A stretch of 38,963 nucleotides of DNA from contig JAINDK010000014.1 of assembly GCA_019931185.1 (NCBI GenBank), forward strand, positions 1 through 38,963. Direction: 5' to 3'. The notes under the pieces were generated by a model that had not been told where the DNA came from, ran no database searches, and saw only the letters and a list, made by a program, of their open reading frames with translations. How positions within the stretch are numbered: the first letter of the stretch is position 1; each line of letters begins with the position of its first letter. Shown here piece by piece: positions 1 to 8,627 of this stretch. The DNA comes from Bryobacter sp. CoA8 C33 (GTDB taxonomy: Bacteria > Acidobacteriota > Terriglobia > Bryobacterales > Bryobacteraceae). The translations under genes were made by a program, and so were the position numbers.

Positions 1-156
1 AAAAAATCCCCTCTTGCCGATTTCAACCCTTTCACGGGGGTCAGCAAACCATTGCCAGCCCGCTGCCGATCGATTCTGGGCCGTTTGTGGGCCAAGAATT
101 TTCAACTCGTGAGGCCGCTTTTCGAAACAGCGAGTTTTTCAGCAAGTTCCTAGGAG
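1..156 (+). mobile_element. probable end of an unidentified insertion sequence
   Basis: No gene is visible here. The stretch around 130-156 (gtttttcagcaag followed by ttcctag) resembles terminal sequences of DDE-type insertion sequences, many of which end in a GTTTTTCAGCA-like inverted repeat. The istA remnant to its right stops making sense exactly at this point, which suggests that an element lying mostly left of the window inserted into or replaced the rest of the IS21 copy. The element family is not identified and the call is inference. Confidence 0.3.
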
Positions 157-506
157 TAATGCGAGTTGATATTGGCGTCTCGATTCTCCTCCCACAGCAA
201 CTGCAAGGAGACCCTCTTGTTGGCACGCAGTTTCTCCTGGATCCTCACAAAATCGGGCAGGTCCTTGGCCGTTGGCTTCACGGCCTTGACCGTTCCACCA
301 ATTAGCTTGCCCTCCTGTTGCGCGTCCCCGCGGCCAGCTGCGAGCGGCCAACTAAGTCCGCTCGCCTCCCGCCGGCGCAGGTATTCGTGCACCGTCGCTT
401 GCCCGATCTCGAGCGCCCGCGTGATCTCTCGCTGACCCAAGCCTAAATCACCGTGCATCCGCACCGCCTCTCTAATTCTTCTCAGGGAGACTTTCTTTCA
501 GGGCAC
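150..506 (-). pseudogene. IS21-family transposase IstA, N-terminal remnant
   Basis: The reading frame encodes the helix-turn-helix N-terminus of an IS21-type transposase: a basic start (KKVSLRRIREAVR), then LGLGQREITRALEIGQATV and EYLRR, then a DLPDF..IQ..L linker and LQLLWEE. All of this is typical of IstA residues 1-100. The likely start is GTG at 504-506, followed by CCC and then TGA at 498-500. Homologues usually begin M-P-R-K, so the TGA looks like a CGA-to-TGA nonsense mutation at codon 3. The frame also ends after about 100 codons, where IstA should continue for some 400 more with its DDE catalytic domain, and no istB is present. It is therefore inactive twice over. Confidence 0.75.
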
Positions 507-544
507 GGCCCTTATCGAATCTCCTGACGGTCTCCTGCGCCAGC

Positions 545-661
545 TTCACTCAGAGAAAAAATTTCATCGGATTCCGATCACCCTTTTCATTCAGTCCGTC
601 CACTGATCGGTTTGGCGTGTAATCTCTGATCGGTTTCAACTGAAATTGCTTATCGGAATCA
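545..661. repeat. IS21-type terminal region with repeated CTGATCGGTTT motifs
   Basis: The DNA upstream of the istA remnant holds an exact 11-bp direct repeat, ctgatcggttt, at 603-613 and 626-636 (23 bp apart), plus related CCGATCA and TATCGGAAT words at about 566-572 and 650-659. IS21-family ends characteristically carry several copies of a short transposase-binding repeat. The outer tip probably lies near 661, where the IS701-type transposase is interrupted. The exact boundary is inferred. Confidence 0.5.
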
Positions 662-1726
662 GTGAAAAACGCTCGATGATCGTTGCTTGGCCGTCGTGAC
701 CAATGCCGTTAAGCTGGTATCCGCCGCAAGGCTGCCTAAGCAGTACTTGGTTGGTTGCGCTTCCTCCTCCGGCCATTCCATCAGCAGCCATTGCTCCGGC
801 AATGGTCCGCTTCGCCAGTAACCCCGATTCGCATGCCGAACTCGTACCGCGGCAAAAGCGGGAACGCAGCCTTTGCTGAGTGCCGTTGCGCCAAGTGATC
901 GTCTGGCAGTCCTGGGGACCGAGTCTGGCAGCAATCTCTTTGGCGGGAACCGGCTGGTGGTTAGCCGAACGCTAACGCTGTTTGGGTGGCCGGCCAAGGG
1001 ACTTGGGCGGCTTGGATAGAAGTGGTTCCTTGCCCGGAGGCCACACCGACAGGGTCGGCTGAATACCCACTAGGTATTGCAATCCCATGTCCAGCAAGGC
1101 TTGGCGGAACTTGGTGTCGTTGCCGTAAGCAGCGTCTGCGGCCGCCGGCGCGCGCGGGACTCCATCGCCGACGGCTTGCCGGATCTGTTCGACGGCGGTG
1201 AGCGGCTCGGTGCGGAACACGATCTCTTCCGGCACACCGGCCTTGCGGCGCCGGTCGCGCCATCCTCGCTCCAGGATTCCGGCAAGTAGAGTTCGTAGGC
1301 GATGGGCAGGCCGGCGGATGCCGTGCTGAGGGAGAGGCTGACGGCGACTTGGCAGTTGTCTTGTTTGCCGGCTTGGTCGCAGTACTGCCGGGCGGCGCCG
1401 ACGGAGTGTTTGCCTTTCTTGGAGAAACCGGTATCGTCGCGGACCCAAGCGGAGATGGGCTTGCGTGCGGTCATTTGGGGCAGAACGCAATCGCGGACGG
1501 ATTGGAGGAGGCGTTGGTCATTCCAGGGCGCTACGACGACGTGATGGGTTCGTCGTTTTTGCGTTCCGCCGGACACGAAGAGGCCGGGGCAGTAGCTGGT
1601 TAAGGGCTGCTGCTGGTCCCCGTGTCCCCCCGCCGGCGCCTGACCCTGAAGGTAGGGGGCAAGACGCTGTTCGCGTGGGCTGGGCGCGGGGGGGGAGGTT
1701 GCAGGGCCGCGCGAAAAGTGCCTCAC
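660..1726 (-). pseudogene. IS701-family transposase, frameshifted and truncated
   Basis: Pieces of a DDE transposase of the IS701 type are spread over three frames. One frame reads ISAWVRDDTGFSKKGKHSVG and then KQDNCQVAVSLSL, which holds the first catalytic Asp region. A second frame carries RRKAGVPEE, DAAYGNDTKFRQAL and VGIQPTLSVWPPGKEP, which is the second Asp region. A third carries FAAVRVRHANRGYWR, WLLMEWPE and the LVTTAKQR end. The C-terminal part with the conserved WRIER..Q..K..LGL region is missing, because the IS21 terminal sequence begins at about 661. At least two frameshifts are needed to connect the pieces, so the gene is dead. It lies 60-75 bp downstream of the DUF420 gene, so it may have displaced the downstream part of the cytochrome oxidase operon. 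Confidence 0.8.
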
Positions 1727-1800
1727 ACGTTATGCCGCGGTAGTGCCCACGAAGCGGTTGATTGGGGTATTCGATACAGAAGACTCTTGTCGAGGAAGGG

Positions 1801-2214
1801 TCAGAGTACGTAAAGCATCAGGTAGACAATGACGCCAGTGACGGAAACGTAGAGCCAGATGGGGAATGTGATTTTGGCGATGCGGCGGTGCTGGTCGAAG
1901 CGCTTCTGGAAGGCGCGCCACAGCGTCAAGACGGCGAGTACGGGGACGGTGGCGGCCAGCACGACGTGTGAGATTAGAATCGAGAAGTAGATCGTCCGCA
2001 GCAAGCCTTGGCCCTGGTAGGGAACGCTGCCAACCTCGTAGTGGTAGACCAGATAGCAGACTAGGAAAATGATCGAGGTCGCGAACGCGGCCAGCATCAC
2101 CTTTTTATGCTGTTCGCGCCGCCCCTTTCGAATCAGGGATACCCCGTAAAGCAGCAAAATCGTGCACAGGGCGTTCAGGCTGGCGTTGATGGTGGGTAGG
2201 TCACGGACGGTCAT
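1801..2214 (-). CDS. DUF420 membrane protein, cytochrome oxidase assembly/accessory
   Basis: This is a 137-residue integral membrane protein with four or so hydrophobic helices. It has the typical DUF420 features: an N-terminal NA.LN....LL.G...I..G....H...M motif, followed by YHYEVGS, a helix with S.ILISHVVLA, and a C-terminal WLYVSVTGV..Y segment. DUF420 proteins (related to CtaM of Gram-positive bacteria) are encoded with haem-copper oxidase genes and are needed for assembly or maturation of the oxidase; the exact reaction is unknown. The conserved histidines at YHYE and ISHV are visible. Its start overlaps the 3' end of the SCO gene by 14 nt, so the two are translated together. It is the last gene before the IS remnants, so any further operon genes may have been lost. 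Confidence 0.85.
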   Translation of the reverse strand: MTVRDLPTINASLNALCTILLLYGVSLIRKGRREQHKKVMLAAFATSIIFLVCYLVYHYEVGSVPYQGQGLLRTIYFSILISHVVLAATVPVLAVLTLWRAFQKRFDQHRRIAKITFPIWLYVSVTGVIVYLMLYVL

Positions 2215-2749
2215 GAAGTGAGCGAATATCCTCGATCAGTTGATTGATGCTTTCGGCGGCGAAGGAGTCGTAAAAGCCGCGGATTTTCATTTCTTGGTCG
2301 ACCAGGACGAATCGCGTCGAGTGGGCCTGCAAATCGCCCATTGAGCCAAGATAGAAGCTCTCGCTCATCAGATTGGAGATGCGATCCTTTCGGCCGGTGA
2401 GAAAAAACCAGCGCTGCGGATCGGCCTGGAAGCGGCGGGCATACTGCGCCAGCGCCTCCGGAGTGTCGCGGTCCGGGTCAACGGTGATCGACACCAGCCG
2501 TACCTCGGGTAGCGGTTGAGTTTCCGTCTGTACGCGCTTGAGCTGATTGGACATACGCGGGCAAGGTCCGGGGCAGTTGGTGAAGAAGAAATCAGCCACC
2601 CAGATGCGGCCCGCCAGCGCCTCGCTCGAAAAGCGCTGCCCCGTCTGGTCGGTGAATTCAAACGGGGGGATCGTACCGAGCTCTGGCAAGTTAGACTTGC
2701 GCGCGCAGGCGGCGAAGGCCAGCACGGGCAGGATGCTACGGCGCCGCAT
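2201..2749 (-). CDS. SCO1/SenC-family copper chaperone (lipoprotein)
   Basis: This is a 182-residue thioredoxin-fold protein. The copper-binding Cys-x3-Cys motif is present (C59 and C63 in TNCPGPC), followed by VSITVDPDRDTPE and the conserved metal-ligand histidine H143 in LQAHSTRF. SCO proteins deliver copper to the CuA site of cytochrome c oxidase outside the membrane. The N-terminus, a run of arginines followed by ILPVLAFAAC, looks like a lipoprotein signal with Cys15 as the lipidated residue. I chose the ATG at 2749 because it gives this signal peptide; a longer frame up to 2836 adds 29 residues of low-complexity sequence inside the permease gene. The start overlaps the permease by 14 nt. 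Confidence 0.9.
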   Translation of the reverse strand: MRRRSILPVLAFAACARKSNLPELGTIPPFEFTDQTGQRFSSEALAGRIWVADFFFTNCPGPCPRMSNQLKRVQTETQPLPEVRLVSITVDPDRDTPEALAQYARRFQADPQRWFFLTGRKDRISNLMSESFYLGSMGDLQAHSTRFVLVDQEMKIRGFYDSFAAESINQLIEDIRSLHDRP

Positions 2750-3461
2750 ACTGGCTCCGGTTGACGCGGAACAGCGCGAAGCTGAACAATAAGGCTGCCC
2801 CCGAGCACAGCACGAGTAGGGAAACCGGAGGCTCAAAGGAGGCCGGTGCGCCCAGTGAAGAATTTAGCAGCGAGATGCCATAGCTCATCGGGTTGACCTG
2901 CATTGCCAGACGCATCAGCGGGTGCGCCTCCTCTAGGCGAAAAAGGCTCCCGGAAAGCATCCACATCGGCATCAGAATCATATTCACCACCCCGTGAAAG
3001 GCTTGCGTCGAAGACATGTGCCAGGCAGCAAGGAAGCCGATCAGGGTGAAGAAGACGGCGATAAGCGCCAGAACGCCTAGGGTCGCGAGCAGACCGAAGA
3101 AGCCTGGCGAGAGCTCGGCCAGCGGCAGAAAAAGCAGAAAGAGCAGGCTCTGCAGCCAGGCGAGAAAGGCTGCTCCCAGCACCTTGCCAAGAACGATGGC
3201 GGCGCGCGGGGCCGGCGTCACCAGCACACCGGCGAGAAACCCTTCCTTGCGGTCGTCAATCAGCGTCATGTTGGAGAAGACCGCGGAGAACATGAGCGCC
3301 AGCGTCAGCGAGCCGGAAAAGAAGCGGGAGAAGTCGTTAAAGCCGGCGCTGACCGTGAGCCAGAACAGCAGCGGGGCCGCGGCGAAACCAATCAGGCGAG
3401 CGCGTTCGCGCCAGAATTTGATGAATTCGCGCCGGGCTAGGGCGGCGGTGGAGAGCATCAT
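2736..3461 (-). CDS. ABC-2 type transporter permease
   Basis: This is a 241-residue membrane protein with six predicted helices, of the ABC2_membrane fold. A short cytoplasmic N-terminus (ALARREFIKFWRERARLIG) is followed by helices at about 22-40, 55-75, 100-120, 130-155, 165-180 and 215-235. A loop with DDRKEGFLAGVLVTP between helices 2 and 3 is the usual coupling element of NodJ/DrrB-like permeases. It pairs with the ATPase encoded just upstream (4-nt overlap). The substrate is unknown. Its place between ctaB and the SCO gene suggests a role in oxidase biogenesis, such as export of a cofactor or assembly factor, but this is inference from position only. Confidence 0.85.
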   Translation of the reverse strand: MMLSTAALARREFIKFWRERARLIGFAAAPLLFWLTVSAGFNDFSRFFSGSLTLALMFSAVFSNMTLIDDRKEGFLAGVLVTPAPRAAIVLGKVLGAAFLAWLQSLLFLLFLPLAELSPGFFGLLATLGVLALIAVFFTLIGFLAAWHMSSTQAFHGVVNMILMPMWMLSGSLFRLEEAHPLMRLAMQVNPMSYGISLLNSSLGAPASFEPPVSLLVLCSGAALLFSFALFRVNRSQYAAP

Positions 3462-4381
3462 TGGGCCACCGCCAGAGCTGCCGGGGCCGTGAGCTTGCGG
3501 AAGACGTCGGCCAAGCCCGGTTGGTGGAAGGCCAGCGAGATCACCTCACCGGGCAAGGCATCGACCAGACGGGGTACCAGCCGGTGCGCCTCGGCTGCCT
3601 CGATCCAGATCGCGCCGTCGCTCAAACGCATCGGCTGCGGGAAGATCTCCTGGAGCCGGGCCAGCGCCATCTCGGGCTGGCGTGCGCGAATCTCGATCAG
3701 CTCGCCACCGATCGTTGCCGTGAGTTCGGCTGGGGAGCCTTCGGCGACCCGCTGGCCCTCGTGCAACAAGAGCAGCGAATCGCAGCGCTCGGCTTCCTCG
3801 AAAAGGTGGGTGGACAGCAGGATCGCGGTTTGGCGCGAGGCGCGGAGATCCTCGATCGCTGCCCAGAAATCGTCGCGGGCAACCGGGTCGAGGCCCGTCG
3901 TCGGCTCATCGAGAATCAGCAGTTGCGGTTCGTGCAGAAGCGCGCGGGCGATTTCGGCCCGGCGCTGGAGACCGCCGGAGAGGTCGCGGGCCAGACTATG
4001 ACGGCGGTCGGTGAGATGCAGTTGGGCCAGGGTGTGGCGGACGCGTTCGTGCAGCGCGCGGCCGCCAAGGCCCTGGAAAGCGCCGGTAGCGAACAGGTTT
4101 TCCTCAACCGTCAGCAGCTTATCGAGCGTTTGGGTCTGAATCACCACCCCGATGCGAGCGCGCACCGCCTGGGGGTGGCGGGCTGTGTCAAAGCCGCAGA
4201 CCTCGACGCGACCCGACTGTGGCTTGGTCAGCGTGGCCACCAGGCGCAGCAGCGTCGATTTACCAGAGCCGTTAGGGCCAAGCAGGCCGAGGATTTCACG
4301 CCGGTTCAGGTGCAGGCTGAGCGAGGACAGGGCGCGGAGGGCGCCGTAGTGGTGGGTGACGTTTTCGACGGCAAGCAGCAT
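3458..4381 (-). CDS. ABC transporter ATP-binding protein
   Basis: This is a 307-residue DrrA/CcmA-type ATPase. The Walker A (GPNGSGKST), Q-loop (VIQTQTL), signature (LSGGLQRR), Walker B (LLILDEPTTGLD) and switch histidine (LSTHLFEEAE) are all intact and in order within the first 215 residues. The last 90 residues form the C-terminal extension common in exporters of this class. It overlaps the permease start by 4 nt and lies 5 nt after ctaB, so it belongs to the same operon. ATP hydrolysis in the cytoplasm would drive export through the partner permease. The cargo cannot be read from sequence. Confidence 0.92.
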   Translation of the reverse strand: MLLAVENVTHHYGALRALSSLSLHLNRREILGLLGPNGSGKSTLLRLVATLTKPQSGRVEVCGFDTARHPQAVRARIGVVIQTQTLDKLLTVEENLFATGAFQGLGGRALHERVRHTLAQLHLTDRRHSLARDLSGGLQRRAEIARALLHEPQLLILDEPTTGLDPVARDDFWAAIEDLRASRQTAILLSTHLFEEAERCDSLLLLHEGQRVAEGSPAELTATIGGELIEIRARQPEMALARLQEIFPQPMRLSDGAIWIEAAEAHRLVPRLVDALPGEVISLAFHQPGLADVFRKLTAPAALAVAQ

Positions 4382-4386
4382 GGGGT

Positions 4387-5256
4387 TTAGCGCGGAGCGA
4401 AGATCAGCATGGCGTAGAGCACGGGCAGGTAGACGACACTGGCGAGCAAGACGCCGCGGGCGTTCTCGCGCGTCCGGCTGCGGTATAGGCGAATGGCACA
4501 GTACAGCAGCAGTGCTCCGAACAGAACAGCCGTAGCTGTATAGAGAGCGCCTGTCATGGCCAGCATCGTAGGCAACAGGCTGGTGGGGATCATCAGCAGG
4601 GACGTATAAAGAATGCGGTTGGCCGTCGAGTTGCCGTCGGGTTCGACCACGGGCAGCATACGGATACCGGCTTGCGCGTATTCATCGCGGTACATCCAGG
4701 CGATGGCATAGAAGTGTGGGAACTGCCACACAAAAAGGATCGCGTATAGGGCCCAGGCCTCGGCGGTGAGGCTGCCATGGGCGCCGGCGAAACCGATCAG
4801 CGGGGGCATGGCGCCGGGGATGGCGCCGACGGTGGTCGACAGCGGCAGGCGGCGCTTCAAAGGCGTGTAGCAGAACAGGTAAGTGACCAGGGTGAACAAG
4901 GCGAGGTTCGCGGTAAGAAAGTTGCAGCCGAGCCAGAGCTGCAAGTAGCCGAGGCTGGATAGCAGCACGCCGAACAGCAGCGCATTGGTGGGGGGAATCT
5001 TACCGGTTGGCAGCGGCCGCGAGGCGGTTCGGGCCATGAAGCGGTCTGAGTCGCGTTCCCACCATTGATTGAGGGCGGCGGTGCCGGAGGCGATGAGTGC
5101 CGTACCCACGATCAGGTGGAACAGGACGGTGTAGAACTGGCCGGGGCGGATGTGGGGGATGCCGAAGAAAAAGCCGACGGCGGTGGAAATGAGGATCAGC
5201 CAAGTGATTCGCGGCTTGGTGAGGGCGATGTAGTCGCTGATGAGGGTAGAAGTCAT
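4387..5256 (-). CDS. ctaB: protohaem IX farnesyltransferase (haem O synthase)
   Basis: This 289-residue UbiA-superfamily prenyltransferase converts haem B to haem O by adding a farnesyl group, for use in the cytochrome oxidase. The first Asp-rich motif is NQWWERDSDRFMART (N63, D69, D71), and the second is YRDEYAQAGIRMLPV near residue 190. Also typical are the start ISDYIALTKPRI, the CYTPLKRR loop, and seven to nine membrane helices. ATG at 5256 is chosen because it begins the family-type N-terminus and overlaps the stop of the upstream CtaA-like gene by 4 nt. The frame stays open for about 120 codons further upstream, but that part is Arg/Pro-rich shadow sequence. Membrane-bound. Confidence 0.93.
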   Translation of the reverse strand: MTSTLISDYIALTKPRITWLILISTAVGFFFGIPHIRPGQFYTVLFHLIVGTALIASGTAALNQWWERDSDRFMARTASRPLPTGKIPPTNALLFGVLLSSLGYLQLWLGCNFLTANLALFTLVTYLFCYTPLKRRLPLSTTVGAIPGAMPPLIGFAGAHGSLTAEAWALYAILFVWQFPHFYAIAWMYRDEYAQAGIRMLPVVEPDGNSTANRILYTSLLMIPTSLLPTMLAMTGALYTATAVLFGALLLYCAIRLYRSRTRENARGVLLASVVYLPVLYAMLIFAPR

Positions 5257-5882
5257 TTCGAGGGGGGGATGGCACAACGGGGGATGCAGTAGGCCATCAC
5301 CCAGGCGTTCGCGAGAAGAAACAGGGCGGAGTAAATATGAAGCACTGTGAACAGGCGGGTCTCGGGCAGGCCGGCATTCGGGCCGGAGAAGCGGAAGAGG
5401 TAGGCGGCGATACCGAGCAGGACCTGGATCAGGACGAGCCAGAGCAGCGAGATGGCGGCCGAGCGCGCCAGATGCGGCGCCTGGGCGGCGCCCATGACGG
5501 CGGTGGCGTAGTAGAGCAGGAAAGCGCCGACGAGCATGGCGCCCAGCACGTGGCTCATGGCGCCCATTAGTTTGTAGCGCAGGGCGGCGCCGAGGGCGAT
5601 CTGCAGGACGACCAGCCACGGCGTAAGCGTGCTGAGCGCTTTGAGGGAGGGCGTGCCGTGGTCGATGAAGGGCTCGAGCCGGCCGGCAAGGCCTGTCGAG
5701 CGGAAGATCCAGAGCGCGGCGAAGCCGAAGGCGATCTGGAAGGCCGTATCGAGCAGACAGGCGGCGAAGTTGATATCGGGGGGGAATTCGGCGCGGGAGA
5801 CGAAGAAAGTCAGGATGCCAAGCAGGAACGAGGAAGTAATGCCGGCATAGAGGAACTGCTTGTTCGGCGCGAAGGAAATCAT
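5253..5882 (-). CDS. COX15/CtaA-like haem A synthase-family membrane protein
   Basis: This is a 209-residue protein with about six membrane helices. Histidines lie in helix contexts typical of haem A synthase-like proteins (GAMSHVLGAML and VLHIYSALFLL). Family members bind haem and oxidise haem O to haem A, and normally have eight helices in about 300 residues, so this is a short form. Its place directly in front of ctaB, with a 4-nt start/stop overlap, supports a role in haem modification for the oxidase. It may be catalytic or only a haem-binding relative; sequence alone does not settle this. It is the first gene of the minus-strand operon, and only 37 bp separate it from the divergent kinase gene. 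Confidence 0.7.
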   Translation of the reverse strand: MISFAPNKQFLYAGITSSFLLGILTFFVSRAEFPPDINFAACLLDTAFQIAFGFAALWIFRSTGLAGRLEPFIDHGTPSLKALSTLTPWLVVLQIALGAALRYKLMGAMSHVLGAMLVGAFLLYYATAVMGAAQAPHLARSAAISLLWLVLIQVLLGIAAYLFRFSGPNAGLPETRLFTVLHIYSALFLLANAWVMAYCIPRCAIPPSK

Positions 5883-5919
5883 TCTGCTTGTTACACTTTC
5901 ATTCTAGCCGAGCGGCTCG
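5883..5919. promoter_or_regulatory. short divergent intergenic region with a possible -10 box
   Basis: Only 37 bp separate the divergent operon start (5882) and the kinase start (5920). On the minus strand, TAGAAT (5906 to 5901) matches the sigma70 -10 consensus at five of six positions and lies about 18 bp before the ctaA-like start. I see no convincing -35 box at the right distance. The region must hold regulatory signals for at least one side, but only the -10 is visible. Confidence 0.3.
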
Positions 5920-8622
5920 GTGAAAACGAATATGCAGGGAAAGAAGGCGCTTCAGACCGGCGATTTACTTGGCCATTACCGGCTGGAAGAGGCCTTGGGC
6001 GGCGGGGGGATGGGGGTGGTGTGGCGGGCGACGGACACGCGGTTGGGCCGTGGGGTGGCGTTGAAGTTTCTGCCGGACGATTTCCACGAGGGCGGGGAAG
6101 CTCTTGAGCGCTTCCGGCGCGAGGCACGGACGGCAAGTGGGCTGAAGCATCCGAACATCTGCGTGGTCTACGACGTGGGGGAGGACCATGGGCGGCCGTT
6201 TTTGGTGATGGAGTTGCTCGAGGGCAAGACGTTGCGGCAACTGCTGGCGGAGCGGCCGTTGCGGGTGGGGGAGATTCTCGATTTGGGCCTGCAGGTGGCC
6301 GATGCGCTCGATGCGGCGCACCAGCAGGGGGTGATTCACCGGGACATCAAGCCGGCAAATCTGTTTGTGCTGGAGAAGAGCGGGGTGGGGTTGCAGGCGA
6401 AGCTGCTGGATTTTGGGTTGGCGAAGAAGGAGGCGTTGCACTGGGATTCGGGGACCTGGACGGCGTTCCGGACGGACAGCGGGATGGCGATCGGGACGGC
6501 GGCGTATATGAGTCCGGAGCAGGCGTTGGGGGAGGCGATCGATGCGCGGAGCGACCTATTCAGCTTCGGGATGGTGTTGTATGAGATGGCGACGCGGACC
6601 TTGCCTTTTCGCGGGGCGACGAGTGCGGCGTTGTTTGACGCGATCCTGAACAAGGCGCCGGCGGGGTTATTGGAGGTGAATCCGGAGGCGCCGGCGGAGT
6701 TGGAGCGGATCATCCTGAAGCTGCTTGAGAAGGATGCGGGGATGCGGTATCAGAGTGCGGCGGAACTGCGGGCGGATCTGACGCGGCTGAAGCGGGATCT
6801 GAGCGGGGCGACGAGCGGGCGAAGGACGGCGAGCGGGGGGCGGCAAGGGAGTTTACCGATGTGGAGCCGGGCGCCGGCGCAGGCGGCCTTTGTGGGCTTT
6901 GTGTTTGTGCTGGTGGTATTCGCGGGATGGCTGGCGGTGGGGAGCCGGCCGGGCGGGGCGGCGCTGGGATTTGAAACGGCGAGCTACCGGGCGGTGACGC
7001 AGACGGAGGGGGCGGAGTTGTTTCCGCGGATCAGCGCGGATGGACGGAGCCTGGTGTATGCGGGCAACGAGCGGGGCAACTGGGACTTGTATCTGATGGA
7101 TGTGGAGACGGGCAAGCGGGAGTTGCTGACGGAGGACAGCGAGGCGGACGACAGTGAGCCGGCGCTGAGTCCGGACGGGCGGATGGTGGCGTTCTGGAGC
7201 GGGCGGGAGGGGGGCGGGCTCTATGTGATGGAGTTGGAGAGCCGGAAGGTGCGCAAGTTGGGGAGCATGGGGCACAACCCGGCGTGGAGCCCGGAAGGCA
7301 CGGAGATCGTGTGTGCCAGTGAGGGGATTGTGCGGCCGGAGGACCGTTACACGGCGGCGAGCCAGCTTTGGGCGGTGCGGGTGGACAATGGGGCGCGGCG
7401 GCTGGTGTACCGGGGGGATGCGGTGCAGCCGGCGTGGAGTCCGAACGGGGAGCGGATTGCGTTTTGGGCGTCGCGGAGTGGGCAGCGGGACTTGTTCACG
7501 GTGCGGGCGCGGCCGCGTGGGGGGGTGATGCCGGAGCCGGTGGCGGTGGTCAACGACGGGGCGGTGGACTGGAACCCGGTATACAGTCCGGACGGGAAGT
7601 ATCTGTTTTTTCTGAGCGACCGGGAGGGGCGGATGGGCTTATGGCGGGTGGCGATCGATGCTGACAGCGGGGAGGCGCGGAGTGTGCCGGAGGCGGTGCG
7701 GCTGCCGGTGGAGGAGGCGGCGCATGTCAGCTTTAGCCGGGATGGGCGGCGGGTGGCGTTTGTCGATTATGAGTTGGTGGCGCGGCTATACCGGGTGAAG
7801 TTTGATCCGGTGCGGGAGGTACTGGAGAGCGTACCGGAGGCATTGACGGGGGGCAAGCCGCCCTTTATTCGGCCGGACTTGAGCCGTGACGGATTGTGGC
7901 TGGCGTTTAACAGTGTGTCGAACCGGGATGATTTGTATCTATTGGGGACGGATGGCTCGGAGTTGAGGCAACTGACGGATGACGGGTTTAAGGACCGGGG
8001 GCCGCGGTGGAGTCCGGACGGGAAGAAGCTGGCGTTTTTCTCGAACCGGAGCGGGGCGTGGGAGATCTGGGTGAGGGAGCGGGACAGCGGGGCGATGGTG
8101 CAGGTGACGCGGGTGGCGACGGGGACGACGGCGTGGCCGGTGTGGAGTCCGGACGGGAAGAAGCTGGCGTATACGATATTCGGGTTCAACAGTTTTCTGA
8201 TGGATGTGGAGCGGAAGTGGAACGAGCAGAGCCCCCAGGCACTGCCGCCGATGGGGGGAGGGGAGGAGATCTTTTCGGCCTGGCACTGGAGCCCGGACGG
8301 GGAGAAGATTGCGGGGTTTACGCAGAAGCAGGATGGGCGGCTGGCGGGGATTGCGAGCTACGACCTGAGGGAGGGGAAGTTCACGAAGTGGAGCGAGGTG
8401 GGGCAGGATCCGCGGTGGTTTCGGGACTCGAAGCGGATGTTGTTTGTGCACGAGGGGAAGATCTGGTTGTTGCACACGGAGACGGGGGTGAGGCAGATTG
8501 TGGTGCAATCGCGGGAGTGGGAAGTGGAGAGGCGGGGGATCGCGGCGAGCGCGGATGACCGGTGGATTTACTTTAGCGGGTCGCGGACGGCAGCCGAGGT
8601 ATGGCTGGGTGTGGTGGAGTAA
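5920..8622 (+). CDS. membrane serine/threonine protein kinase with C-terminal PD40 beta-propeller
   Basis: This is a 900-residue one-pass membrane kinase. The kinase domain spans about residues 18-290: a glycine-rich loop GGGGMGVVWRA, the Lys in VALKFLP, the catalytic loop HRDIKPANL (H140, D142), the DFGLAKK metal site (D164), and an activation segment ending in GTAAYMSPEQ. A hydrophobic helix (AFVGFVFVLVVFAGW, about 325-340) follows a basic linker. The remaining 550 residues are repeated beta-propeller blades with the TolB/PD40 signature (SPDGRMVAF, SPDGKYLFF, SPDGKKLAF and others), probably outside the cytoplasm. Fusions of this kind are abundant in Acidobacteriota and probably couple external binding to phosphorylation; the target is unknown. 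The start could also be ATG at 5932; neither has a clear ribosome site. Confidence 0.93.
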   Translation: MKTNMQGKKALQTGDLLGHYRLEEALGGGGMGVVWRATDTRLGRGVALKFLPDDFHEGGEALERFRREARTASGLKHPNICVVYDVGEDHGRPFLVMELLEGKTLRQLLAERPLRVGEILDLGLQVADALDAAHQQGVIHRDIKPANLFVLEKSGVGLQAKLLDFGLAKKEALHWDSGTWTAFRTDSGMAIGTAAYMSPEQALGEAIDARSDLFSFGMVLYEMATRTLPFRGATSAALFDAILNKAPAGLLEVNPEAPAELERIILKLLEKDAGMRYQSAAELRADLTRLKRDLSGATSGRRTASGGRQGSLPMWSRAPAQAAFVGFVFVLVVFAGWLAVGSRPGGAALGFETASYRAVTQTEGAELFPRISADGRSLVYAGNERGNWDLYLMDVETGKRELLTEDSEADDSEPALSPDGRMVAFWSGREGGGLYVMELESRKVRKLGSMGHNPAWSPEGTEIVCASEGIVRPEDRYTAASQLWAVRVDNGARRLVYRGDAVQPAWSPNGERIAFWASRSGQRDLFTVRARPRGGVMPEPVAVVNDGAVDWNPVYSPDGKYLFFLSDREGRMGLWRVAIDADSGEARSVPEAVRLPVEEAAHVSFSRDGRRVAFVDYELVARLYRVKFDPVREVLESVPEALTGGKPPFIRPDLSRDGLWLAFNSVSNRDDLYLLGTDGSELRQLTDDGFKDRGPRWSPDGKKLAFFSNRSGAWEIWVRERDSGAMVQVTRVATGTTAWPVWSPDGKKLAYTIFGFNSFLMDVERKWNEQSPQALPPMGGGEEIFSAWHWSPDGEKIAGFTQKQDGRLAGIASYDLREGKFTKWSEVGQDPRWFRDSKRMLFVHEGKIWLLHTETGVRQIVVQSREWEVERRGIAASADDRWIYFSGSRTAAEVWLGVVE

Positions 8623-8627
8623 GAGGA

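Noticed and set aside
3461-4390. A 309-codon plus-strand frame opposite the ABC ATPase
   Set aside because: It lies wholly inside the ATPase gene, whose Walker and signature motifs are all present; the opposite frame has no recognisable features.
5257-5619. A 120-codon upstream extension of ctaB
   Set aside because: The extension is Arg/Pro-rich, overlaps the CtaA-like gene throughout, and CtaB homologues begin at the ATG at 5256.
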